Positions 1 to 5,767 of a DNA stretch of 12,075 nucleotides are shown in pieces. The DNA comes from Treponema sp. GTDB lineage: Bacteria > Spirochaetota > Spirochaetia > Treponematales > Breznakiellaceae. The first letter of the stretch is position 1. Every line of letters starts with the position of its first letter. A program made the position numbers and the translations under genes. The notes under the pieces are model-generated. The model was not told where the DNA came from, did not search any database, and saw nothing but the letters and a program-made list of their open reading frames with translations. The DNA is taken from contig JAIRXT010000001.1 in assembly GCA_031268125.1 (NCBI GenBank), forward strand, positions 1 through 12,075, given 5' to 3'.

Positions 1-87
1 TTCCCCCTGACACCCCGCCCAGCTTTTGTGGGGCGCCTTTTCACTCTTTCCTATCCTGAGAATTGCTGATTATCTAAGGGAATTCGA

Positions 88-188
88 AGTAAAAAATGGT
101 CAAATGGTGAAAGGTAACAGCGGGTAATACCCGTAGGTAATACCTGATACCCGTGGAACGACACTATTTGACCATTTTTAGGTTGAAC
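88..188 (-). repeat. Terminator-shaped intergenic repeat, copy A
   Basis: Perfect 14-bp inverted arms (92-105 and 166-179, AAAAATGGTCAAAT and its complement) enclose 60 nt. Inside are small palindromes, CGGGTAATACCCG (121-133) and AGGTAATACCT (135-145). Read on the minus strand it follows rlmB by about 46 nt and has the form A-run, stem, large loop, stem, T-run, so it may act as a bidirectional transcription terminator for the rlmB operon. Positions 167-188 match 11679-11700 exactly in inverted orientation over 22 nt, and 89-107 matches 11734-11753 apart from one T. The centres of the two copies are unrelated. Confidence 0.7.
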
Positions 189-189
189 G

Positions 190-212
190 TTCTCATTTTC
201 CCAAAATGAGAA
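190..212 (-). terminator. Perfect 10-bp hairpin 22 nt past the rlmB stop codon
   Basis: TTCTCATTTT (190-199) and AAAATGAGAA (203-212) are perfect complements around a CCC loop. No T-run follows on either strand, so it is not a textbook intrinsic terminator. Its position between the rlmB stop and repeat copy A suggests a 3'-end processing or RNA-stabilising hairpin of the operon transcript, with termination perhaps at copy A. Confidence 0.4.
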
Positions 213-233
213 TTGCTGGTTCCTGTCCGGCTT

Positions 234-971
234 TTACGGGGCGCCTTTGCGGCCTGTCTGCCGGCATACCGCCTCGTAGAGGAGAACCCCTGCGGCTACC
301 GAGACGTTAAGGGAGTCGATGCGGCCCCGGGAAGGGATGGAGACCATGCGGTCGCAGCGCTCCGCCAGCAGCCGGGAGATGCCCGCCCCCTCGCTCCCCA
401 GAACCAGGGCTGTGCGGCCCCCCAGATCGACTGTAGAGGCCGGATCGCCGTCCATCTCGGCGCCGTAGATCCAGAAGCCCGCGTTTTTCAGGTCCTCCGC
501 AGCCCGGACCAGATTCGCCACCTCCGCGGCGGGTACCCAATCCACGGCTCCTGCGCTGGTTTTGGAAATTACCTCCGCATGTTTGGCATTGCGCCGGTCC
601 CGGCTTATCACCAGGTCTACGCCGAACTGGTCGCAGGAACGGAGAATGGCCCCGTAGTTATGGGGGTCCGTAATTTCGTCCAGAATAAGGACCAGGGAAT
701 CCTGTTTTTCGCCCAGGGTTTCGAGAAATTCGTCCAGGCTTACGTCCGCCCGCGGCCCGGCCTCTGGTATTTCCAGGGCGATGCCCCGGTGGTCCGCTGC
801 CAAGCCGTCCAGGTCGTGGGTTCCTACCCGGTCCACCTGTACTTTGTAGGCGGAGGCCAGGGACAAAATTTCCCTGGCCCGGGGCCCAGCCTTGGCAAGC
901 AGGACAGGGCCGTGGGGTTTACCGGATTTAATGCGTTCCTCGATAGCGTGAAAACCCGTAAGATACGTCAT
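234..971 (-). CDS. rlmB: 23S rRNA (guanosine-2'-O-)methyltransferase RlmB (SpoU/TrmH family)
   Basis: The 245-residue protein matches the usual RlmB length and is expected to methylate a ribose 2'-OH in domain V of 23S rRNA with SAM, in the cytoplasm. Residues 1-75 form the small N-terminal substrate-binding domain (starts TYLTGFHAIEE). Residues 90-240 form the trefoil-knot SPOUT domain with all three SpoU motifs: motif 1 around TDPHNYGAILRS with Asn105 and Arg111, motif 2 LVLGSEGAGISRL at 189-201, and motif 3 IPSRGRIDSLNVSVAAG at 212-228. Start chosen from AGAGG seven bases before the ATG. It is the last gene of the minus-strand operon, 25 nt after fucU. A TrmH-type tRNA methylase is the alternative, but the N-terminal domain and the motif 3 sequence fit RlmB better. 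Confidence 0.9.
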   Translation of the reverse strand: MTYLTGFHAIEERIKSGKPHGPVLLAKAGPRAREILSLASAYKVQVDRVGTHDLDGLAADHRGIALEIPEAGPRADVSLDEFLETLGEKQDSLVLILDEITDPHNYGAILRSCDQFGVDLVISRDRRNAKHAEVISKTSAGAVDWVPAAEVANLVRAAEDLKNAGFWIYGAEMDGDPASTVDLGGRTALVLGSEGAGISRLLAERCDRMVSIPSRGRIDSLNVSVAAGVLLYEAVCRQTGRKGAP

Positions 972-996
972 GGTAGTGCCTCTGCTTCCTGTTGTT

Positions 997-1437
997 TTAG
1001 GTGGAAACCGGCTCTACCACCACGCCCTTTTTCAGGATGATGTTGGCGTAGAGGGCTTTTTCCCCGGTGGCCAGCGCCGCATAGGCGGCGGTCCCCCGTT
1101 TGTAGAATTCGAACCGGTCGATGGCGCAATCCCGTGTGCCCGGCTGATGTGTTTCGATGATCTGCCGGTATGCGCCCCAAATTTCGGGGACATAGGGGTC
1201 CCCGGCCTTGACTTCCATCAGGATCACCGGGTAATCCACGTAGGTGTCCAGGGGCATAAAGCGGAGTATGGCGTCCAGCAGTTCCGGTACGCCGCGGCCG
1301 TCGCAGCGGATAAGCCGTCCGGGGTGGCCAAGGCGGGGGTAGTTCCCGTCGCAGAGAAGCAGTTCATCCCCGTGGCCCATTTCCATCAGCGTCTTCAGAA
1401 GTTCCGGTCCCAGAATTTTGGGAATACCCTTTAACAT
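997..1437 (-). CDS. fucU: FucU/RbsD-family sugar mutarotase (L-fucose mutarotase-like)
   Basis: The 146-residue protein has the length of FucU. Members interconvert alpha/beta anomers of L-fucose, or pyranose/furanose forms of ribose in the RbsD branch. Visible family landmarks are MLKGI at the N-terminus, EMGHGDELLLCDGNYP with the catalytic His22 and Asp30, RCDGRGVPELLDAI, the RFEFYKR segment around 108-114, and the C-terminal TGEKALYANIILKKGVV carrying the Tyr130 and Asn132 ligands. The C-terminus favours FucU over RbsD. Its ATG lies inside the end of the upstream aldo/keto reductase gene (7-nt overlap), with AAGGAG eight bases ahead, so translation is likely coupled. No other fucose-catabolic gene lies nearby, so the natural sugar is uncertain. 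Confidence 0.85.
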   Translation of the reverse strand: MLKGIPKILGPELLKTLMEMGHGDELLLCDGNYPRLGHPGRLIRCDGRGVPELLDAILRFMPLDTYVDYPVILMEVKAGDPYVPEIWGAYRQIIETHQPGTRDCAIDRFEFYKRGTAAYAALATGEKALYANIILKKGVVVEPVST

Positions 1438-2474
1438 GATCGTTTCTCCTTGCCGCTAAAATTGGCGATACCGTTAGTATCGCCCGTATCCCAGAGGTCT
1501 TCCCAGCCCCCGGCGCCTTCCCAAAGGAAAACCTGCCCTTTAATAAGGCGGCAGTTTTTATCGGCCCCTTCAATAGCCTTCATTTCCGCCTCCGTTAAGG
1601 GGTCCTCAAGAACCGCCAGCAGGTTGGCGCGGTAGTTGGCTTCATGTACGGTAAAGGGGATGGGTATTTGGCCCCGCTGTACCGCCCATTTAAGGCACAC
1701 CAGGGCGGGGTGTATGCCCCTGACCCCGGCAATGGCGCTTATTTCCGGCAGTTCCGTGTCCGCCGCATCGCCGGGACTCCGGTCTCTTTCGGGCCGGTTG
1801 GGCGAACCCAGGGGGCTGTAGGCTATGGGCTGTATGTTTTGGCTAAGGCAGTAGCGGAAAAGCGCCGGCTGTTGGAAAGAGGGGTGCAGTTCCATTTCCA
1901 GCAGGGCCGGTTTAACCCGGCAGCGGGGAAGCACGGCCTCCAGCTTGGGGATGGTCATGTTGGACATGCCGATATGGCGGGCCAGGCCCATGTCGTGGAT
2001 TTTTTCCATCTGCCTCCAGACGCCCAGGTAGGAATCCGGCGAAAAGGGGACAGAATTGGGGTTCCGGGCATTCCCGTCACAGCCCGGTGCGTGGTAGTTG
2101 GGGAAGGGCCAATGGATCAGGTAGGCGTCTACATAATCAAGCCGGAGATCCCTCAACGTCTTTGCCAGGGACAGGAGTACATCGCCCCTGCCGTGCATGT
2201 CGTTCCAGACCTTGGAGATGACGAATAGCTCTTCCCGTTTGACGGCGCCCCCGGCAATGGCTTCGTCAAAAATCCTGCCGATATGCTCCTCGTTGCCGTA
2301 AACCGAGGCGCAGTCAAAAAGCCGGTATCCGCAGCGCAGGGCCCCTGCCGCGGCGGCGGAAACATCATCCGGCCCATAGCGGTCGGATCCAAAGGTTCCC
2401 ATGCCGATGCAGGGGATACGGTCTCCTGCAAGTTCACGGCAGGGCAGCCGCCGGGGATCTATACTGTCCGGCAT
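1431..2474 (-). CDS. Aldo/keto reductase
   Basis: A 347-residue NAD(P)H-dependent oxidoreductase of the AKR (beta/alpha)8-barrel superfamily. The catalytic tetrad is complete: Asp54 and Tyr59 in DCASVYG, Lys88 in FVISKVW, and His121 in LIHWPFPN. Conserved MSNMTIPKLE (170-179), MELHPSFQQP (194-203) and YSPLGSPNRPER (219-230) are also present. The loop after His121 (about 124-148) is longer than in 2,5-diketogluconate reductase-type members, so the substrate cannot be read off. Start supported by AGGAGG seven bases before the ATG. It overlaps fucU by 7 nt, which suggests it acts on a sugar that FucU anomerises, for example as an aldose reductase or dehydrogenase; that is inference. A 30-nt gap separates it from the upstream ribonuclease gene. 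Confidence 0.88.
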   Translation of the reverse strand: MPDSIDPRRLPCRELAGDRIPCIGMGTFGSDRYGPDDVSAAAAGALRCGYRLFDCASVYGNEEHIGRIFDEAIAGGAVKREELFVISKVWNDMHGRGDVLLSLAKTLRDLRLDYVDAYLIHWPFPNYHAPGCDGNARNPNSVPFSPDSYLGVWRQMEKIHDMGLARHIGMSNMTIPKLEAVLPRCRVKPALLEMELHPSFQQPALFRYCLSQNIQPIAYSPLGSPNRPERDRSPGDAADTELPEISAIAGVRGIHPALVCLKWAVQRGQIPIPFTVHEANYRANLLAVLEDPLTEAEMKAIEGADKNCRLIKGQVFLWEGAGGWEDLWDTGDTNGIANFSGKEKRSC

Positions 2475-2504
2475 TGTTTTGCCTCCTACTCATGCTGTGA
2501 TGCG

Positions 2505-3914
2505 TTATGTGAGATCGTAGGTCTGTCCATAACGGACAATTTCTGCCTGGGGGAATCCGTGCTCCGCCAGATGTTTCTTAAAGGCCCGCTGGGCGTCCCG
2601 TTCCCCATGGACCAGGAAGATCTTTTTAAGGCGGGAAGTATCAAGGCTTTGGAGCCACAGCAGGGCCTCCGCATAATCGGCATGGGCGCTAAAGGCGTTA
2701 ATTTCCTCCACCTCTGCCCGGCGTTTGAGCCATTGGCCGTGAATTTTTACTTCCTCCGCCCGGTCCCGAATCCGCCGTCCCAGGGTGTTTTCCGCCATAT
2801 AGCCTACCAGGAGGATAGTGGTACGGGGGTCCCCAATGTTGTGGATAAGATGGTGCTGTATGCGCCCGGCTTCGCACATGCCATCGGCGGAAATGATGAT
2901 GAGCGGGCCCTTGCAGTCGTTCAGGGCCTTGGATTCATCGACACTGGTGGTAAAGTTAAGGCTGTTGAACCCAAAGGGGTTCTTGTGGTGCTTGATAAAG
3001 GCCTCTTTGATTTCCTCATCGTAACATTCGGGGTGGACCTGGAAGACGGTGGTGGCGTTGGTTGCCATAGGCGAATCAACGTAGATGGGAATTTCCGGGA
3101 TTATCCCGTCATCCACCAGGAGGTGGAAGTAATAGACCAGTTCCTGGGTCCGCTCAATGGCAAAGGAGGGGATAAGTATCTTCCCCTTTTGTTCCACCAT
3201 GCGGGCAGCCGCGGCGGCAAGTTTTTGTACCGCGTTGTGTTTATCGTCATGACGGCGGTCGCCGTAGGTGCTTTCCAGTACCAGGTAATCCGGCGCAGGG
3301 GGAACGGCCGGGTCGCGGATAATCGGTTTCCCCTTGCGGCCCAGGTCCCCGCTGCAAAGGATGCGGACTTCGCCGCCGTCCCTTTTCACCGTGATGGAGG
3401 CCATCGCGGAGCCCAGGATGTGTCCGGCATCGTAAAATTCCAGATTTACGCCGTCGCCAATGTACAGGGGGCGGTTATAGGAAACCCCCAGGATCTGGCT
3501 GGTGGCCTGGATAGCGTCTTTTTCCGAATACAGGGGCTCCCAGTTGAATTTTTCACCCTTTTTGCGGGCCTGGTTCCGCAGGTAGACGGCGTCCCTGGCC
3601 TGGATGTGGGCGGAATCCATCATGATAAGGCTGGCTATGTCCCTGGTGGCGGGGGTGGCGTAGATATTCCCCCTGTAACCGTTCCTGGCAAGCAGCGGAA
3701 AAAGCCCGCAGTGGTCAAGGTGGCCGTGGGTAAGAATGGCCCCCTCGATCCGGTCCGGTTCTATGCCCAAGGTCCGGTTCTTCCGGTCCGCCTCCGCCCG
3801 GGACCCCTGGAAGGCTCCGCAGTCTATCAGGTAGCTTGCCCCGTCTATTTCCAGCACATGTTTGGATCCGGTTACTTCTTCCGCCGCTCCAAGGGAGTAA
3901 AAGTTCATTTTCAT
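2505..3914 (-). CDS. Beta-CASP metallo-beta-lactamase-fold ribonuclease (YSH1/CPSF73-like, COG1236)
   Basis: A 469-residue two-domain protein predicted to be a zinc-dependent RNA endo/exonuclease. The MBL fold shows LTHGHLDHCG with His63, His65, Asp67 and His68, the third metal histidine in DAGHILGSA (His165), and Asp190 in SGDLG. The beta-CASP domain has motif A (LVLESTYGDR, Glu214), IPSFAIERTQEL (248-259), YVDSPMA (278-284), motif B around RIQHHL (351-356), motif C AFSAHAD (His411), and the final metal histidine in LVHGERD (His436). All expected active-site residues are present. It is about the size of single-domain bacterial COG1236 proteins and lacks the KH domains of archaeal homologues. 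GGGAGG precedes the first ATG and lies within the end of the upstream gene, 4 nt away. A later in-frame ATG at codon 3 is less well spaced. Confidence 0.9.
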   Translation of the reverse strand: MKMNFYSLGAAEEVTGSKHVLEIDGASYLIDCGAFQGSRAEADRKNRTLGIEPDRIEGAILTHGHLDHCGLFPLLARNGYRGNIYATPATRDIASLIMMDSAHIQARDAVYLRNQARKKGEKFNWEPLYSEKDAIQATSQILGVSYNRPLYIGDGVNLEFYDAGHILGSAMASITVKRDGGEVRILCSGDLGRKGKPIIRDPAVPPAPDYLVLESTYGDRRHDDKHNAVQKLAAAAARMVEQKGKILIPSFAIERTQELVYYFHLLVDDGIIPEIPIYVDSPMATNATTVFQVHPECYDEEIKEAFIKHHKNPFGFNSLNFTTSVDESKALNDCKGPLIIISADGMCEAGRIQHHLIHNIGDPRTTILLVGYMAENTLGRRIRDRAEEVKIHGQWLKRRAEVEEINAFSAHADYAEALLWLQSLDTSRLKKIFLVHGERDAQRAFKKHLAEHGFPQAEIVRYGQTYDLT

Positions 3915-3918
3915 AGGC

Positions 3919-5475
3919 TCAATTTTCCTCCCGAATCAGGGCTTCCGTAAAGCCCACCCTGCCGATAAGCCGGGCAAGAGCGGGTATGTCCTGGGCCGGA
4001 ACCCCCGGAATAACGACACGGATATAGTCCTCATAACGCTCGTAGGCAGGGCGGAAACCCACCATAGTCAACCGGTCAGAGGCTTCCGCAGCGTGCCAGG
4101 TGTTCTTGTACGAACCCACCTGAACCCGGTAGGTTTTGCCCCGCTTTACCGCATCCTCGTTGGGCAGATAGGGCCGGATCAGGGCGGTCCCCCGGTCAAC
4201 TATGGGCGGCAGGGAAGCAGGTTCAGGCTGCCGGGGCTGGACCGGCTGGTTTTGCTGTACAGGCGCCTGCCCCGGTTGAACCGGGTATGACCAGCCTTGC
4301 TGGGAAGGCTGTACGGGTGCTTGCCCCGGCTGGACCTGGTACGGCCAGCTTTGCTGGGAAGGCTGTACGGGTTGAACCGCTTGTCCCGGCGGAGACTGGT
4401 ACGACCAGCTTTCCTGGGAAGGCTGTACGGATTGAACCGGCTGGACAGGCCCTTGGGTTATAATCTGGGCCGTGGCGGTAGCCACCGCGGGTTCCCGTGC
4501 AGTCTCTGATTGGGTTGCCGGTTGGGCCGCTGATTGGGCCGTCGGCTGAGTCGCCGGTATGCTATACCGGTCCAACGTGGAGACGCTGGCCGAAGGGGCT
4601 ACCGCGATGATGGGGGAGGATGTAACCGGCTGGATTGACTCTGCCCCTGTCCCGGAAGAGGGAATCACGGTGGTGACGGGGGTTTGCCCGCCTCCCGTAA
4701 CGCTCACCGGCGCTGAATCAGTGGCAAAGGAACCCGGCGATCCCATGACATTGTATATGGTGATATTCGGCGACTGGGCCGCCACCGGATTCGTTGTCTG
4801 ACTTTTGGAGTCCGTTGTGGTTATCGAAGGCGGCTGAGAATACTCATGGGGCGGCAATACGGGCGCCTCTTCTGCGGCAGGTTTAGGTTCCGGCGCAGGT
4901 TTCTCCGGTTCAGGCGCCGGGGGTTCCGGTTTGGGCGCGGGCGGCTCCGGGGCGGGGGGCTCGGGAGCGGGGGGTTCCGGTTCTGGCGCGGGCGGTTCAG
5001 GCTCCGGCGCGGGCGGTTCGGGCTCCGGAGCGGGCGGTTCTGGCTCGGGCGGTTCCGGTTCAGGCGCGGGCGGTTCAGGCTCCGGGGCGGGGGGCGCCGG
5101 CGGCGGTTCCGGCGCAGGGGCGGGTGTCTGGGGTCTCCGTTCGGATGCAAGTTCCAGAACTACCGAGGCCAGTCCCCTGTCAGGCAGTTCCAGCGCGGTG
5201 GCTGCGGCCGTGGAAAGGTCCACAATGCGCCCTTCCGTTGCCGGTATACGGCCCGTTATCTGCACATTGACTTGTTTGCCGTTGCGGGGGTTGGTAACCC
5301 GTACCTGGGTTCCCAAAGGCAGACTTGGATGGCTTGCGGTAAGCCGGTCGGATGTAACGTCATGTGATGCGGATCCTTCCTGGTGGAAATTACGAAGCTG
5401 GCTTTGAGCAGCACAGAGTCCTGTAAAGATAACAGCATATAATATTAAAATAATTAGCCGCTTCACCACTAACAT
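3919..5475 (-). CDS. RlpA-like double-psi beta-barrel / proline-rich / SPOR-domain envelope protein
   Basis: 518 residues from the chosen start. Residues 5-23 form a hydrophobic signal sequence (VKRLIILILYAVIFTGLCAA), probably exported; the TGLC stretch is a poor lipobox. Residues 34-110 resemble the RlpA barrel (LTASHPSLPLGTQVRVTNPR, then EGRIVDLSTAAATALEL). Residues 116-206 are a PEP/PAP tether, 350-405 hold three PSQ-x-x-W repeats, and 447-515 form a SPOR domain, which in known families binds denuded septal peptidoglycan. The RlpA loop usually written NDRGPF reads TGRIPA, so the acidic residue is absent and lytic activity is doubtful. The frame extends to a GTG at 5589 without a ribosome binding site; the ATG at 5475 places the signal peptide at the N-terminus. 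First gene of the operon, 4 nt before the ribonuclease gene. Confidence 0.82.
   Translation of the reverse strand: MLVVKRLIILILYAVIFTGLCAAQSQLRNFHQEGSASHDVTSDRLTASHPSLPLGTQVRVTNPRNGKQVNVQITGRIPATEGRIVDLSTAAATALELPDRGLASVVLELASERRPQTPAPAPEPPPAPPAPEPEPPAPEPEPPEPEPPAPEPEPPAPEPEPPAPEPEPPAPEPPAPEPPAPKPEPPAPEPEKPAPEPKPAAEEAPVLPPHEYSQPPSITTTDSKSQTTNPVAAQSPNITIYNVMGSPGSFATDSAPVSVTGGGQTPVTTVIPSSGTGAESIQPVTSSPIIAVAPSASVSTLDRYSIPATQPTAQSAAQPATQSETAREPAVATATAQIITQGPVQPVQSVQPSQESWSYQSPPGQAVQPVQPSQQSWPYQVQPGQAPVQPSQQGWSYPVQPGQAPVQQNQPVQPRQPEPASLPPIVDRGTALIRPYLPNEDAVKRGKTYRVQVGSYKNTWHAAEASDRLTMVGFRPAYERYEDYIRVVIPGVPAQDIPALARLIGRVGFTEALIREEN
4261..4428 (-). repeat. Three imperfect repeats within the SPOR protein gene
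   Basis: These encode residues 350-405: three roughly 20-residue units of the form VQPSQQSWPYQVQPGQAP. On the plus strand the unit core reads GGGAAGGCTGTACGG and recurs at about 4303, 4357 and 4411, a period near 54 nt. The segment lies just before the SPOR domain and probably lengthens a flexible linker. Copy number is likely to vary between strains. Confidence 0.75.
4858..5130 (-). repeat. Proline/glutamate-rich tandem repeat (PEPEPPAPEP type)
   Basis: About 91 codons (residues 116-206) consisting almost wholly of Pro, Glu and Ala in units such as PEPEPPA. On the plus strand the repeat reads as GGC/GGTTC-rich units such as GCGGGCGGTTCAGGCTCCGG. It probably forms an extended rod that carries the RlpA-like barrel and the SPOR domain across the periplasm, as TonB-like Pro-rich segments do. 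The repetition makes slippage and length variation likely. Confidence 0.85.
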
Positions 5476-5542
5476 TTCCCGCCAAGCTCCAAAAGCTAAC
5501 AAAGAGACAACATAACCCTTTTGTATCGGCAGATAATGCCGC

Positions 5543-5571
5543 TTTATAAACTTAACACATTTGACCTTGAA
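5543..5571 (-). promoter_or_regulatory. Candidate promoter for the rlpA-like/RNase/AKR/fucU/rlmB operon
   Basis: On the minus strand TTCAAG (5566-5571) and TATAAA (5543-5548) are separated by 17 nt. Transcription would start near 5536, about 60 nt before the ATG at 5475, which fits that start choice and would leave the GTG at 5589 outside the transcript. The -35 match is weak. Confidence 0.35.
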
Positions 5572-5594
5572 GATCGTTTCCTTCCCCACTAGAA

Positions 5595-5623
5595 TTGACC
5601 ATACGTGTCATGAATTCATTAAT
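5595..5623 (+). promoter_or_regulatory. Candidate promoter for thrC
   Basis: TTGACC (5595-5600) and ATTAAT (5618-5623) are 17 nt apart. Transcription would start near 5630 and give a leader of about 138 nt before thrC, containing the hairpins at 5626-5740. Confidence 0.4.
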
Positions 5624-5625
5624 AG

Positions 5626-5740
5626 AGTTGTTCGGAAATTTCGGCTTTCGGACAACTTCCGCTGAAAAACAGCGAAATTCCGGCATAGCGCTTGTTATTC
5701 CGGAATTTCGCAAGACCTGTGAAGAAACCAGCCGGGTTTC
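5626..5740 (+). other. Cluster of four hairpins in the thrC leader
   Basis: Four inverted repeats follow each other. Positions 5626-5637 pair with 5646-5657 (12 pairs with two G-U). CGCTG at 5660-5664 pairs with CAGCG at 5670-5674. GCGAAATTCCGG at 5672-5683 pairs perfectly with 5700-5711. GAAACC at 5724-5729 pairs with GGTTTC at 5735-5740. The second and third share bases 5672-5674, so they exclude each other at that point. None is followed by a T-run, so a classical attenuator is not supported. The first belongs to the same TTGTTC...GGACAA style as the hairpin at 8812-8849, which points to a dispersed repeat family. Confidence 0.6.
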
Positions 5741-5767
5741 TGAACAAGTCCAATGCAAGGATGATAA

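Larger units (their letters stand above)
57..218. repeat. 12-bp direct repeats flanking the terminator-shaped element
   Basis: TGAGAATTGCTG occurs exactly at 57-68 and again at 207-218 in the same orientation. The 138 bp between them contain the whole inverted-repeat element at about 88-188. The arrangement resembles a target-site duplication or a recombination scar. However, the core AATTGCTG also occurs near 8648, 11650 and 11949, so it may simply belong to a dispersed repeat family. Confidence 0.5.
1..233. other. Non-coding left edge with short repeats and palindromes
   Basis: No convincing gene was found. Short open frames run off the left edge on both strands, but none has a recognisable protein or ribosome binding site. 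The stretch lies 3' of the minus-strand operon ending with rlmB. It contains a 12-bp direct repeat (57-68 and 207-218), a long inverted repeat with 14-bp arms (92-105 and 166-179), small palindromes between those arms, and a 10-bp-stem hairpin (190-212). Positions 22-40 resemble 230-248 (17 of 19 bases), the latter covering the last codons of rlmB, so a small local duplication is possible. Confidence 0.6.

Noticed and set aside
2283..3950. Plus-strand open frame of 555 codons
   Set aside because: It lies opposite the ribonuclease and part of the AKR gene, both with complete active-site motifs. Its translation shows no recognisable domain and reflects high third-position GC of the opposite strand.
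4858..5130. Possible CRISPR-like array
   Set aside because: The units are short, contiguous and in-frame, with no unique spacers; they encode a Pro/Glu-rich tether.
4846..5407. Gly/Ser/Arg-rich open frames on the plus strand
   Set aside because: They are the complement of the PEP repeat in the SPOR protein gene and are biased only because the repeat is.
5476..5589. N-terminal extension of the SPOR protein from GTG at 5589
   Set aside because: There is no ribosome binding site, the signal peptide would be internal, and the predicted promoter lies within the extension.
5626..5740. T-box, riboswitch or Thr attenuator before thrC
   Set aside because: No T-box core sequence, no U-tract after the stems and no Thr-rich leader peptide were seen.
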